Positions 12,628 through 23,436 of a stretch of 64,000 bases of DNA are shown here, piece by piece; positions within the stretch are counted from its first letter, which is position 1, and every line of letters begins with the position of its first letter. Under the pieces are notes generated by a model, which was not told the DNA's origin, did no database searches, and worked only from the letters and a program-made list of their open reading frames with translations. This stretch comes from Otatea glauca (taxonomy: Eukaryota; Streptophyta; Magnoliopsida; Poales; Poaceae). The translations under genes and the position numbers were made by a program. The DNA lies in assembly GCA_036346275.1 (NCBI GenBank), contig CM070724.1, positions 45,757,038 to 45,821,037 of the forward strand, given 5' to 3'.

Positions 12628-13575
12628 CTATGGAGATGCCAACCGTAGAGAAGGAGAAGTGACAACTGGAGTATCAGGAAAAGTCAGAGAAGAAAGTGGC
12701 TCGATAAGAGATACTGGAGTGGAAGAAAGACGAGGGTAGAAGAGACAAGACTCATCAAAAGTAACATCCCGAGAGATCTGCATCTGTCGACCAACAGGAT
12801 CCCAACAACGATATCCCTTATGTTCAGCACTATAGCCTAGAAAAACGCACTCAACAGACTGAGCGGTCAGCTTGGTGTATTCATGAGGTGCAAAGGAGGC
12901 ATAACGCACACACACAAAGAGGCGAAGATTAGAATAATTAGGAGGCATGCCACAAAGACGCTCCACTAGAATCCTATCCTGAAGAGCAGAAGAAGACTGA
13001 ATATTAATCAAGTATGTGGCAGTGGAAACAGCCTCAGCCCAGAAATGAGGTGGAATAGAGGAGGCAAGTAAAATATCACGAGCTGTCTCAAAAAGATGAC
13101 GATGCTTGCGCTCAGCCGCACCATTCTTAGCATAAGCATCAGGACAGGAAAATTGAGAAAGAGTGACTTACTCAGAAACAAAAGTACGAAGGGCTCTTGA
13201 CAGATACTTTCCTACTGAGTCAGCACGAAGAACACGAATAAGAGAATCAAACTAACTACGGATCATAATGAAAAAATTCTTATAAATGGATAAAGCCTCG
13301 CTACGAGAAGAAATAAAATATATCCAGGTGTGACGAGAGAAATCATCTATAAAAAGAATATAATATTTATGACCCCTTTTTGAAACAAAGGAGCCGGACC
13401 CCAAACATTATAATGAACAAGATCAAAAGAACGCTAGGACACAGACTCATTGAAAGGATAAGGGAGTTGTATCTGCTTACCAAGCTTACAACCCGCACAA
13501 TTTAAAGAGGTATCACCAGACATTAACCACAAAGATGACCCAAACGATGTTGCCACTGAACAAATGATCCGGTGG
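12628..13575 (-). pseudogene. Copia integrase remnant (GAG-pre-integrase to integrase)
   Basis: The minus strand reads SGDTSLNCAGCKLGKQIQLP (zinc-binding GAG-pre-integrase end), an RSFDLVHYNVWGPAP core start, DDFSRHTWIYF, KNGAAERKHRHL (with the catalytic E region) and YASFAPHEYTKL...CVFLGYSAEHKGYRC near the integrase end. Several stops break the frame. It ends abruptly at 13575 because the LTR insertion follows; its upstream half resumes at 16805. Confidence 0.85.
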
Positions 13576-14639
13576 AAGATTGTAAGTTCAAGCTCTATTG
13601 GTTTTGGTGATTGGTTTAATATTAATGTTTAATCATTGTTTAATGACAAATCTAATCATTATGAGACTAACATGTTTTATTAAGTCTTATTCTTATTAGT
13701 CTCATACTTGGATGGAAAATGAAAAACCTAAGGTATGCACTCGTATTCATTCTATTATATAAATGCATACTTAGAATTCAAGTTAAAGTATTAACTCTTC
13801 CATTGCTTTAGATCAAATATGTGCATTATGTTTTTTATTCATATATACATGAATACACACATCTAGGGGGAGTTTATAATTTAACTTGATGTTTCAATTG
13901 TATTGATCCATGTCCTTTTGTCATACAATATAAAGGATCAAAACCTTGAAACAATCTCTTGAGTATATATGACTTGTGTAGTTATATGCTCATGTCAATT
14001 TAAATGAGGTTAAATTGAGTTCGATTGTCTCTCAATCAATCAAAGAACATTTCATCATGTGTTGATGGTGTTTCCTTGTTGATTAAAGACAAGCGAAAAG
14101 TTCTTGAGTATAATGAAGCATTAGTTGCATCAAAGTGCTCAAGACAACAATTAATCATTCAAATTAATTTGGGTTGTGCTCAATCGATCTTGGAGGCATC
14201 CATTATGTGTTAATGGAGTGTGGTGATGATTGAGACAACCGTGTTTGTTGGACTAACATCTTCCATGAGTTGTGAAGTAGGTTAAGTCCAAGATGATAAA
14301 CAATCGGGAAGAAGAAGAAGAAGTCATCATTTGTTGATGAGCTTCAAGAGGTGATCCCGAAGTGAAGAGAAGGGCTAGAGAAGGTTCATCATGTGTTGGT
14401 GAACAAGATGAAGAAGATGTGATCCTGGAGAGAAGATGATTGGAAATCAAAAAAGCTCCAAGTGGATCAAGTGCGACAAAGGTATAACTAGCTAGGGCTA
14501 AGGATGTGTTCCTAGTCTTTTACCGGTCTCGGTGTTTGGTTGTGAGACCGGGTTGCTTGTTAGGTGCCGTACTATTAAGAGGGGTTGAGTCTTTTAGCTT
14601 GAGCTTCATCATGTGTTGATGAACTCGATCCGGTTCACT

Positions 14640-15545
14640 CTAGCTCACTCTCTTGTTTGATGTTTGCATGAAGCTAACCATTTGGCATGTGTTGCAAATT
14701 GGTGAAGCTTGTGCATTGGATTTTGTATGAGCTAAGTATTTGCATGTGTTGCAAATAAGGGTGCTCATACTTGCATCTTATTTGAATCTTATTTGATTTG
14801 GTTTTTGCTTGGAGCTAAGTTTTGCATGTGTCGCAAAAGGAGAGAGCTCAAGCAATTTGGTTTAAAGTGGTTGCATGGAGTTAGAGATTTGCATGTGTTG
14901 CAAATAGAGAGCTCATGCACTTGTAATTGTTGTGGTTGCTTGCATGGTGCTAGAGATTTGCATGTGTTGCAAATAGAGAGCTCATGTTTTGGTATTGCTT
15001 GGAGCTAGGTTTTTACATGTGTTGCAAAGAACAATGCTCAAGCATAAAATTGGTTTAATGTGTATTTGCAAGTTCGTTGTGCGAATAAACCGAGGTCTAT
15101 GAGTCCGGAATCCCGAGAGCATGTGAGTAGGGCTTGCAACGGGTGTTTGCAAGTTGACTGGGTCTTGTGTTGACCTTCACATGGCTAGGGGGATTAACCT
15201 CATAGACTCGGGTTTGATTTGCTTAATACGTTTTGCAAATAGATCTTGAGTTGTTTACGAAATATGTTTTCGTTAGTTGGTTTTGTTATTTGCAAATGTG
15301 TTTTGCAAATGAACTTGAGATTATGGGTTCTAATCCTAAAGCATGTGAATAGGGTTTGCAAATGTGTTTTGCAAATTGACTTGATCATGTGTTGATCATC
15401 ACATGGCTAAGAGGATTGATCTCATAAGTTCTTGGTTTATTTGCATATATGTTTTGCAAATAAGTTGTGCTTAATGAGATTCTTTGGAGTATGTGATTAA
15501 CATATGCAAATGTGTTTTGCATAGTGTTGTGATCATGTGTTGATC
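14640..15545 (+). repeat. Interspersed GCATGTGTTGCAAAT repeats
   Basis: The motif GCATGTGTTGCAAAT or close variants recurs at irregular spacing through this part of the solo LTR, often next to GAGCT-rich text such as GGAGCTAGAGATTTG. Related CATGTGTTG copies occur at about 14042-14620 and again at about 16041-16205 on the other side of the TATA box. The repeats are dispersed rather than in strict tandem. Confidence 0.7.
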
Positions 15546-15614
15546 CTCACATAGCTCCAAGAATGTATCTTTAATGGTTTAGAGAAAAGTTTTTGTGTAA
15601 AACAGTGTTTTCTC

Positions 15615-15930
15615 CCTGAGGCCGGTCGTACCGCCCTTGTAAGGCCGATAGCACCGGGGTCCGGTGCTACCGCAGTTTGGCCGGTAGCATCGGGAGGCCG
15701 ATGCTACCGCCTCTCTGGCCGGTGTGATTTTTCCAGAGAGAGGTGTTTTTGAGTTCGGCCTGAGGCCAGTGCAACCGGGGTTGAGGTCGGTGCTACCGCC
15801 CGAGCGGTAGCACCGCTCCTAGTTGGCCGGTGCTACCGGTTTTCCTGCAACGGCTAGTTTTGTAACCGTTGGGAGGAGGCTGGTGCTACCGGTCCCAGTA
15901 GGGCGGTAGCACCGGGTTTGCTGAGTTTTT
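15615..15930. repeat. GC-rich CCGGTGCTACCGG imperfect repeats
   Basis: About a dozen imperfect copies of GGCCGGTGCTACCG and its inverse (GCGGTAGCACCGG) alternate here, just upstream of the TATA box of the solo LTR. The unit is near-palindromic, so the block could fold strongly. Confidence 0.65.
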
Positions 15931-15969
15931 CCAGATTTCGCCCCCAACGGCTAGTTTTGGCTTGGAGGC

Positions 15970-15976
15970 TATAAAA
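15970..15976 (+). promoter_or_regulatory. TATA box of the solo LTR
   Basis: TATAAAA in the context GGCTATAAAAGGAGG. It is the only good TATA box in the right half of the LTR and would set the U3/R boundary some 30 bases downstream. Confidence 0.55.
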
Positions 15977-16804
15977 GGAGGCCTTGGGGGGCAAGGGCAA
16001 AATGTTAGCTGTGTGCTAGAGCATTTGGGTGTTTATAGGAGTTGTGTGCATGTGTTGCCTTCTCCTATTTGCTTCTTGAGCTAGTGTGAGCCTCTAATTG
16101 CATGTGTTACAATTAGGAGAGGATTGAGAGTCTCTTGTGCATGTGTTGCACTTGAGGAGGATCCTTGTGCATGTGTTGCACTTGGTGATCACCGGAAGCA
16201 CATGTGTTATGCTTGGTGAAGTTCAAGCGAGAGGATTCAGCTTGTTACTCTTGGAGGTTGTCGACTCGTAGACGGCGTAGAGCGTCGTGCGCGGGAGCTC
16301 TCAAGGTTGTGAGAAGCCCCGGCGAAATTTGTGAAGGTTCGGGTTGAGCCTACGCGAAAGCGTGAAAAACCACATCTAGTGGATTCGAGGTGGGTGCTCA
16401 ATTCGTGGAGCCGGTCCAATTCATTTGGGCTAACCTCAACGTGGACTAGGGGAGACCGACAAGTCTCCGAACACCACAAAAAAGTATCGTGTCTCTTGTG
16501 CTTGCATTGTGTTTGTTATTTATGTTCAAGCAATTTATATTCATAAAATTAAATTGATTGATTGCTTGTCTTTAGAATTGCTTTTTGTTAGAGACATAAT
16601 TAGTTAGTGCACATAGTGAGCCTAGTTGATTTAGGCTTTAATTGTCAAAACCTTAGTTTATCGCTTCCGCATTATTATTGATAAGGTTTTGGTATAAGGG
16701 TAATTAGGGGTGAATTGCTTTGTAGAAATTAGAAAGAGAAAGTTTTTTTTTAAAAAGCCGTCTATTCACCCCCCTCTAGTCGGCATCCTCGACCTAACAA
16801 AGAT

Positions 16805-17426
16805 GCAGTGGAGGCAAAAGCAGTGGAGGAGACAGAGAGACTGGCAGGGGCAGCGGAAGGAATACGAAGCCAGTCAAGCTCTCAAAGATGCTGAGAGTCA
16901 CAACGGCAAGGCCCAGTACCAACTAGAACTCCCGTGCGACGATCCTGAACACAACAAGAGTCAGAATCGAGGATAACACGATAGGCATGATCAGTGAGCT
17001 GTTCAATGAACATGAGCTGCATGATCAGTTTAGGAACATAAAAAGAAGAAGATAAAAGAGTGCCTCGTCTTGCAACAGAAAGAGAGGTACCATCTCTAGT
17101 CTAAACAATGATAAGAGCAACGAGAGGATGAATGGAATGAAGACTCATGGTATCAGATGTCTATGAAAAAAAGCACCAGAGTCAAGAATACATAGTGAGA
17201 TACCTGAAAAGGATGTGAAAGGTAGGGTCTCATTAAAAGGTTGAGTGGCAAAACCAGTAGAACCTAATGGTGCAGAGGCATCCATACGACGTAGCAACAT
17301 GAGAATCTCTTATATGTAGTCAGAACTAACAGAAGTCCGCTGAAGAGCAGTGCCCAAGCCTCCAGTGCTCTTGGAAGAGCGTCCACCTCGACGAGCAAGT
17401 TCCTTCTTCTTGTAACCCATCAAAAA
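16805..17426 (-). pseudogene. Copia gag/protease remnant upstream of the insertion
   Basis: The minus strand gives MGYKKKELARRGGRSSKS near the start, then FNETLPFTSFSGISLCILDSGAFFH, the degenerate counterpart of the Copia protease motif (ILDSGASxH), then DGTSLSVARRGTLLSSSF and DRRTGVLVGTG, which lead into the pre-integrase domain. Several stops are present. It joins the segment ending at 13575 across the 3.2 kb insertion. Confidence 0.75.
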
Positions 17427-17438
17427 GCTATGATACCA
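17427..17438 (-). other. Primer-binding site of the Copia element
   Basis: The minus strand reads TGGTATCATAGC, one base off the TGGTATCAGAGC commonly found in plant Copia elements and complementary to the 3' region of initiator tRNA-Met. It marks the inner edge of the lost 5' LTR. Confidence 0.7.
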
Positions 17439-17444
17439 TACAGT

Positions 17445-17545
17445 CTATCTTAGCTTAAAAGCAGACCGCTTATAAGCTCATTAAGCCAAAAGTCTAACTT
17501 AAAACCGTAAGCAAAAAAGCCTAAACCGAAATAAATAGGATCATA
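17445..17545. mobile_element. Truncated MITE end in the Copia 5' LTR
   Basis: The text GCTTAAAAGCAGACCGCTTA...AAAAAGCCTAAACCGAAATAAATAGG resembles the right-hand ends of the MITE families at 27419-28463 and 63193-63827 (AAAGCCTAAGCCTAAACAAGCAGG). Only one end is present. Confidence 0.45.
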
Positions 17546-17597
17546 TATACAAAGCTAGCCATCTTTATACAGAGCAACTAGCAATCTAAGACAATAA

Positions 17598-17815
17598 GGA
17601 TACTGTCTAATACAAATGACCACGATTTCACTCTTCAGGCCAACGCTGTTGCCACCGGCTGCTGCTGCGTGTACGCGACGCCATCGAGACTGCGCAGCGA
17701 CGCCTCGGATACTGTCTAACACAAATGACCACGATTTCACTCTTCAGGCCAGCGGTGTTGCCACCAGCTGCTGCTGCGTGTACGCGACGCCTCGACGAAC
17801 CTTGCTGCCGCGTAC
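17598..17815 (+). repeat. Two-copy 109 bp tandem duplication
   Basis: The unit beginning GGATACTGTCTAA occurs at 17598 and again at 17707, with the shared body ACAAATGACCACGATTTCAC and CTGCTGCTGCGTGTACGCGACG. The two copies differ by a few substitutions. It sits between the Copia remnant and the AAR3 duplicate. Confidence 0.8.
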
Positions 17816-17850
17816 GCCATGGACAATGTGGCAGAGCCGGTCGCCATGGA

Positions 17851-18740
17851 CTATGCTATAATTTGGCATTTTCCTCGTTCCTAATCGCACTTGCCAATAT
17901 CTTAATACAATGTGCTCGATACTAATATCCAAATAGCCAGGCAAGATCAAGACGGTAGTTGGAAAATATCAAGAAAAAAGGGGGACAAAAAGAACAGACA
18001 CAAATATCTTCAATAACAGTGGGAGAATTCAGTTGCATCTCAAAATATATCACAAAAGAATAAACGCAAATGTCTTTAACAACAGCGAGAGAACTAAGTT
18101 GCATATACCTAATCTCAGAAATACATAACGGTATGATTTTGGTACAAAATAATATCACCACTGGAAAATTGACTAAATACAAACACAGAATGGTGGTGAC
18201 GCAAAATGGAAATATATAGAGTTTATGAACTGTTAGAAATGACTAAGCCATGCATTCTTGAATATGTTAAAAGGAGCGTTCCATTGAAATGCAACCTTCA
18301 AACCCTTTCGACAAACTATCCTCAACAGTACAAGGCGAGTTCTGAAGACAACCTCTTGAGTTGTGTAAATTCGTATCCTCACGATAATCCGATGAACTGT
18401 TAAAGAAAGGGGTACCTGTATTGCGCTCAAAAACTCCATATTTAGCGGGGACAGATCTTTCCTTCAGTCGCTTCAACGGTGTAAGATGCACAGAGCGTGT
18501 AAAATTATCTGAAAGTTCTCCATCCTCATGGAGCTAGATTGAGAAGGGTATTTCCTCTCTGATCCAGGAAGATTTAGTCCTGTCACACGAAATTCTACAT
18601 AACTAATTAACTACAAAGATGACTAAATAACCATTATAAACAGTGAAACCTTAAAAGAATACCTCTAAATGTATTGAATATGCTGCATTTTGATTCCATT
18701 GCACTGGAGCGGTCATCGGAGTGATAAATTCTACATTTTA
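17851..18740 (-). pseudogene. Truncated duplicate of the AAR3-type gene 3' end
   Basis: This block matches 30837-31697 in the same orientation along its whole length. It contains copies of the last two exons of the DCN1-like gene: exon 8 at 18663-18730 (68 bp, same length as the parent) and exon 9 at 18267-18594 (328 bp, against 329 in the parent), plus intron 8 and about 400 bp of 3' flank. The missing base (CATGGAG for CATTGGAG near 18530) shifts the frame inside exon 9. Since the intron is retained, the copy arose from DNA and not from mRNA. No upstream exons are present, so it cannot encode the neddylation domain. Confidence 0.9.
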
Positions 18741-19381
18741 TTACGAGCTCTTTTATGGTCACTAAATTTAATATGGAATCTAATGGGATGATTGGCTAGT
18801 ATTTATTTTGGGATGATTAGCTAGTATTTATTTTTCTTTCTCTGGTAGTAGAGCAATAGGAAAAGACTCAACAAATCAATGACTAAATCTTATTTCTACT
18901 ACTCACCATATACTACTAGTATAATACAATGTAAAATTTCTCTTTACTGGAGTGTCAGAAGATTAATCATCTCCGATCCAAATTCACCATGAATCGTATA
19001 ACATGGATAGTCACGAACCCTTCTTGCCAAAGTACTGCTTGCCGTCGCCATATCGGACACAGCCCGTGTTGCCGTATCAGAGCGTGCCGCTGAACTACTC
19101 CGTTTCTCCTGCTCTCCATCCGACAATAGGACTGAGTCCTGCTTCGGCAATACCCTGTGTATAGCATCCGAGCCTATCTTCTCTGCTTGTTGTACACGAT
19201 ACAAACTTATGTAATTGTGATTATATAACCTGATCAATGGAGAGATCAAGGGTGTGCAATTGCAGCCCTCCTCACAATTTCGATTCAAGAATCAGGGCCT
19301 ATGCATTCAGATTTCAGGCACACGCATCGACTCTTACAGCATTCCAATTGCAAACAGAAACGTGTGTTCTTGGAGAACTTA
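18741..19381. other. Spacer with a short open frame of unknown nature
   Basis: Contains a direct repeat of GGATGATTGGCTAGTATTTATTT (about 18788-18832). The + strand from about 19001 is open for 54 codons (MDSHEPFLPKYCLPSP at the start) with a proline-rich look, and the opposite strand is also open. No family is recognised, and I do not call a gene. Confidence 0.35.
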
Positions 19382-19610
19382 GACCCTGTTTGGTAGAGCT
19401 CCAGATCCCAGCTCCACCTCAGATCTGAATCTTGTAGGCTAAAATAAATTGAATTAAATTTATATTTTTAGTCTAAAATTAAATAAGATGACCCACCTAA
19501 ACACTCTTAATATACCCACAGCTCCAGCTCCACAGATCTGTGGAGTTAGAAATACCCAGCTCCACCAGATCCACGGATCTGGTGAAACTGAAACCGTACC
19601 AAACACACCC
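19382..19610. mobile_element. Tourist-like MITE (PIF/Harbinger type)
   Basis: The left end GACCCTGTTTGGTAGAGCTCC and the right end CCGTACCAAACACACCC are imperfect inverted repeats and are flanked by TTA on both sides (19379-19381 and 19611-19613), the target duplication typical of PIF/Harbinger. The interior repeats AGCTCCA...GATCTG several times. About 229 bp, non-coding. Confidence 0.75.
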
Positions 19611-19613
19611 TTA

Positions 19614-21779
19614 GGAAGCCAGCAGAAGCAGCCAAGAATCTTGCTTAGAAGCCATCATGAATGAGAGGAACAAACAGGTAGATAGACTGATAGAATTAAA
19701 TGGAGAGGAGAGGAGAAAAGAGCACCTGAGGAGAGAGCACGAGCGGTGGATATTGAAGGTGGGTAGGCAAGGTTAACAATATCGATTTGAAGAAAATCGA
19801 TCGAAATTCGAAAATTGGAAATATTGAGCTAAAAATCAGTAGAAAATTATCAAAAATCGTAGAGTTTCAAAATCAAATTTTTTTTGAATTTTTTTTAAAA
19901 AAATCGATCGTTTTCATGGAAAATCGATGTACTAGTTGAACTTTTTTTACGGTCGATTTTTTGAACGATTTTCGTCAATTTTCTTCGAAAGTCGAGCGAT
20001 TTCACCGATTTTCAGCCGTTTTACATCGCATAAATTTTTCCAAATTTTTTATTATTTTTTATGAATTGGACCGGTTTACCGAGCGATTTTAGAAGCCAAG
20101 CTGCATCAATACGGGTGAAAATCGCGAAAATCAAGAGATTTTTTAACCCTAGGGGTAGGGCAGTGGCTGGTGCCCGTGGTGCGACGGTCGACGGAAGAAA
20201 GTCCATAGCTGATCGATGCAGCAAAGTCCTGGGCTTTTTGGCGTGCTTTATTCGAGAAGAAATTTTATGGTGCGTTATACTGATAGTATATAATAGGTAG
20301 TAGAAATCAAATTTAGCCATTAATTTATTAAAAGTGTTTATACTACTCTACTACTAAAGGAAGTATAAATAAATATTAGCTAATCTGATTTATTAGATCG
20401 AAAATAATGAACAACCTACATTAAATTTAATGTATGTAAAAGAGCTCTGTTCGAGAGCCCACTAGAGCCACAAAATTTCGGTGGAAAAACATGCATGTGG
20501 TTGAAGCTTAAGCTATCATTCGTCGTGTTATTAGTATTAATTTTTTTAAAACATATGAATGTAATATAAGTCACCTTCAAACAAATCATAAAAATATGGT
20601 ACTTTAGAAGGTAATATTTCTATAATAAAAATATAAATCAAGTCTGAAATCAACAAACATACTAATACATGTCTAAAAGATCATAAATGATAACTATATC
20701 ATAATATTCTTAACAACAAATATTTAATCATTGAGAAATATGAATGTTGGATTGTTGAAAAAGGGTGAGATGATGTTTTTATTAGGTTTTCTCGTAGTTT
20801 AAACTTATAAGAGATGCACTTATGCCCTTTAGTAATGTTGTATTTCCAAATGGGTTCAATGTTTTAGCTCATGGGTACCTATGTAGATAATAGAGTTGTC
20901 ACTAACTACAATCTACGTCCAATAGCAGAGCTATTGCTAGCATAACACTTTAACTAATATAGTAAAATATTGGCTCATAGCTTGGTGTTTAGAGTTAAAT
21001 AAAACTATAGCGTAGCTATAGAAAGCTATTTAGAAATTTGAATATCATGATGTTCGACCAGTATAACTTCATTAGCTGAGGTTTTGTTTGGTTCTATGTT
21101 ACGAGTTTATGACGCAGCGCTCTCTTACAAGAACGGTTAGCCCTATGCAGTTACAGACTTATAGATACCATTTGAAGTGCTATCTTATAAAGAACTAATC
21201 ACAAGCTAGGCCACTAGAAATTTCATCGGAATCAGTTTAATACATATGCGAATCCAGAGGAATCCATGTTCCAAACGGGGTCTTAACCGTTGACAAAAAT
21301 TCAAGTAGACTATCGAGAATCGAACAAAAGTAGGCAAGAAAGGTAGTAGGTGTTCCAACTACGAAATGAAAATTTTGGCTTCCTCGTAGTTTATATGGAA
21401 AATAATGCCGGGAAGATAGCTGATGTGTCCCGATGACAGGCATTCTTCACCAAAACTCCATATGCATTTCCCATATAAAAATCACACCTCCATAATCCAT
21501 ATCTCATCCACCATCATGCGCTTCTATCATTGATGTGGTGAGCAATTCGTGAATGAAAATGATTACAAAATGTACCGCTGTCCTTCCCTCTAAATCATGA
21601 TCGTTGGTGGTGTTGGCCTGTTTCTCCGGATCACTTATGCCGCTATTTGACTAGCTTAAATTCATATGAGCCGTAGTTTTAGTACTTAGCGTCCGTTTTC
21701 CGTGGAGTACGTGGATTTAATTGGCATAATCTCCACCGTCGCATCATAATTCACAGGAGAAACTATCCGTCGTTGTAGC

Positions 21780-21813
<34 letters not shown>

Positions 21814-23061
21814 TACCGCTGGGCCCAAGCAAGTTCACACTCCGCAAACCAACGCCTCAGATTTGCAATAAAGCTGCCACCAAGATGACGGAAGATGCTG
21901 CCGTCCGTCTCGATACCGTCTCCCAATCGGATCTGCCCTCCGCACGATGTAAAATACAGCCAGTGCCCAGTGGTGGTACCCCAAGCTACCACCTCAAAGT
22001 ATAAATGCTAGATGCCCCTGCACTTGCACCTAAGGTACCATGCCACTTAGAGCATGTATAATAGTAAAGTATGCTATATGAAATTTTAGATGATGGGAAG
22101 AGAGAGAACAAACTTATAGACAGCTTTATATTGTGTATATCATTGTACAGACAGTTTATTAATTGTATGAAAGATCATTTAAGACAAACATATAGATAAT
22201 CTGCAATGGCTATCCCTCGTTTAAAAAAAGACGTCATTATAGGATCCTTACGCTTTCATTAAGACATACTTATAAAAGACTGTATTACTCATCTTTAATA
22301 TATCTTTAGATGGTGTGTCTTATTCTAGCCTATAATAGTAAATAATATTGAAAATAGCTAAAGTGAAGGTGTATAGAAGAAAAAATAGTAAAAAATCATA
22401 TCAAAATTATAGAATATCATGTATTTAGAAACGAAGAAAGTACATAGCATACAAGGCGTTGAACCAAAGAGCCTGTGAGAGAGGATAATGTTGGTGAATT
22501 TTGATGGACAATGCCATTTAAATTGATGATATATAAATAGTCAATGCATAACATGTGAAAGTACACATATTAATCCACATTTATTTTACATAAATGTTCA
22601 ATAAAACGGGATTGTAGGTGAATATTATAGCGTCAATCTCTCGTGCTTTAACATTAAATTGAAAATTTAAGATGAATATTAGCGTGTCATTCTCTCATGC
22701 TTTACCATTCGTCGATGAGCAAAAATAGCAAGGTGGGCCCACTTATAGTGTAACAGTAGACATCTGAATCCAAGTTCTATGCATTGCAGACCAACAAAGC
22801 TACTTTTTTTTTACCGGAACCAACAAATGCACATTACATCAACACACAAAAAGAGGATTGGAGGTGAATATTAGCATGTCATTCTCTTGTGTTTTTATCA
22901 TCCAGATGAAAATTATACAGCCAACACTAATCGTGACCAATTGTGTTCTCAAATCTCAACTGCTATTTTTTCTCTCTAATGGTTCAGACTTCAGAGAGAA
23001 ATAGCAAGATGTGCCACCCTATACTGCATTAGTTCGTGCGAAATTGCGAATCCAAACACAT
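19614..23061. other. Long AT-rich intergenic region upstream of CSLA7
   Basis: No gene is recognised. Sub-structures: a segment rich in AAAATCGA and TCGATTTT (about 19780-20130); a possible decayed MITE at about 21077-21285 (ends GGTTTTGTTTGGTTC and GTTCCAAACGGGGTC); an AG microsatellite at 21783-21810; a possible MITE starting at about 22049 (GAGCATGTATAATAGTAAA); and three dispersed copies of GTGAATATTAGCRTGTCATTC-like text near 22617, 22675 and 22865. Confidence 0.45.
21783..21810. repeat. AG dinucleotide microsatellite
   Basis: A run of about 14 AG units, followed by TCGTACCG. Confidence 0.9.
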
Positions 23062-23274
23062 ACTCCACTACTCTCGTCATAAATAGTTATTGTTTTGGAT
23101 ATAGATCCGATTAAATTTTAAAATTTTTACTGTCAATATCTTTTTAAATATTTAAATTAGATACACAAAAATCATATATATTTTGTTATATTTTATAAAT
23201 ATATTGTAATATAAATTAATAGTTAAAACTGTGTTTTAGATATTATGTTGATATCTAAAATAATAACTATTTAC
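23062..23274. mobile_element. Stowaway-like MITE upstream of CSLA7
   Basis: Left end TACTCTCGTCATAAATAGTTATTGTTTTGG, right end CTAAAATAATAACTATTTACG, forming an imperfect inverted repeat. The interior matches the copy in CSLA7 intron 3 (26354-26612). It ends about 160 bases before the CSLA7 start codon, so it may reach into the promoter. Confidence 0.65.
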
Positions 23275-23436
23275 GTTGGAAGATAGCACAATACATAGAA
23301 AAAATAGCAAAAGAGAAAGGAAAAAAAAAAAGTATAAGATAGCAGATAGGTGTAGACTTGGCCTCGTCGGTCTCGTCCAGTCGTTCTCTCCCCACTCCCC
23401 TCCCCTCCCCTCCTCCGTGACTCCGTCACTGCAACT

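Larger units (their letters stand above)
13581..16799 (+). mobile_element. Solo-LTR-like insertion, 3,219 bp, nested in Copia
   Basis: The segment starts TGTAAGTTCAAGC and ends CGACCTAACA (TG...CA) and is bounded by a perfect 5 bp duplication AAGAT (13576-13580 and 16800-16804). No second copy of the start sequence occurs inside, and there is no gag-pol, so it behaves like one very long LTR. It has a TATAAAA at 15970-15976 that would separate a U3 of about 2.4 kb from R-U5 of about 0.8 kb. Its U3 carries more than a dozen CATGTGTTG motifs and a GC-rich CCGGTGCTACCGG repeat block. Orientation follows the TATA box. Confidence 0.85.
10715..17600 (-). mobile_element. Degenerate Ty1/Copia LTR retrotransposon, minus strand, interrupted
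   Basis: Reading on the minus strand: a primer-binding site TGGTATCATAGC (17427-17438, initiator tRNA-Met type), then a gag remnant, aspartic protease, GAG-pre-integrase, integrase, reverse transcriptase and RNase H, then a polypurine tract (rc of 10852-10864) and a very short 3' LTR. Many in-frame stops and frameshifts make it non-autonomous. A 3.2 kb LTR-like insertion at 13581-16799 splits it between protease and pre-integrase zinc finger. The 5' LTR at the right end is disrupted by a truncated MITE (about 17445-17545), so the right boundary is approximate. Confidence 0.85.

Noticed and set aside
13581..16799. A full-length retrotransposon with two LTRs
   Set aside because: The first bases do not recur inside, and there is no gag-pol, PBS or PPT in the interior.
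19001..19165. A 54-codon proline-rich + strand frame
   Set aside because: Too short, no family, and the opposite strand is equally open; noted only as part of the spacer.
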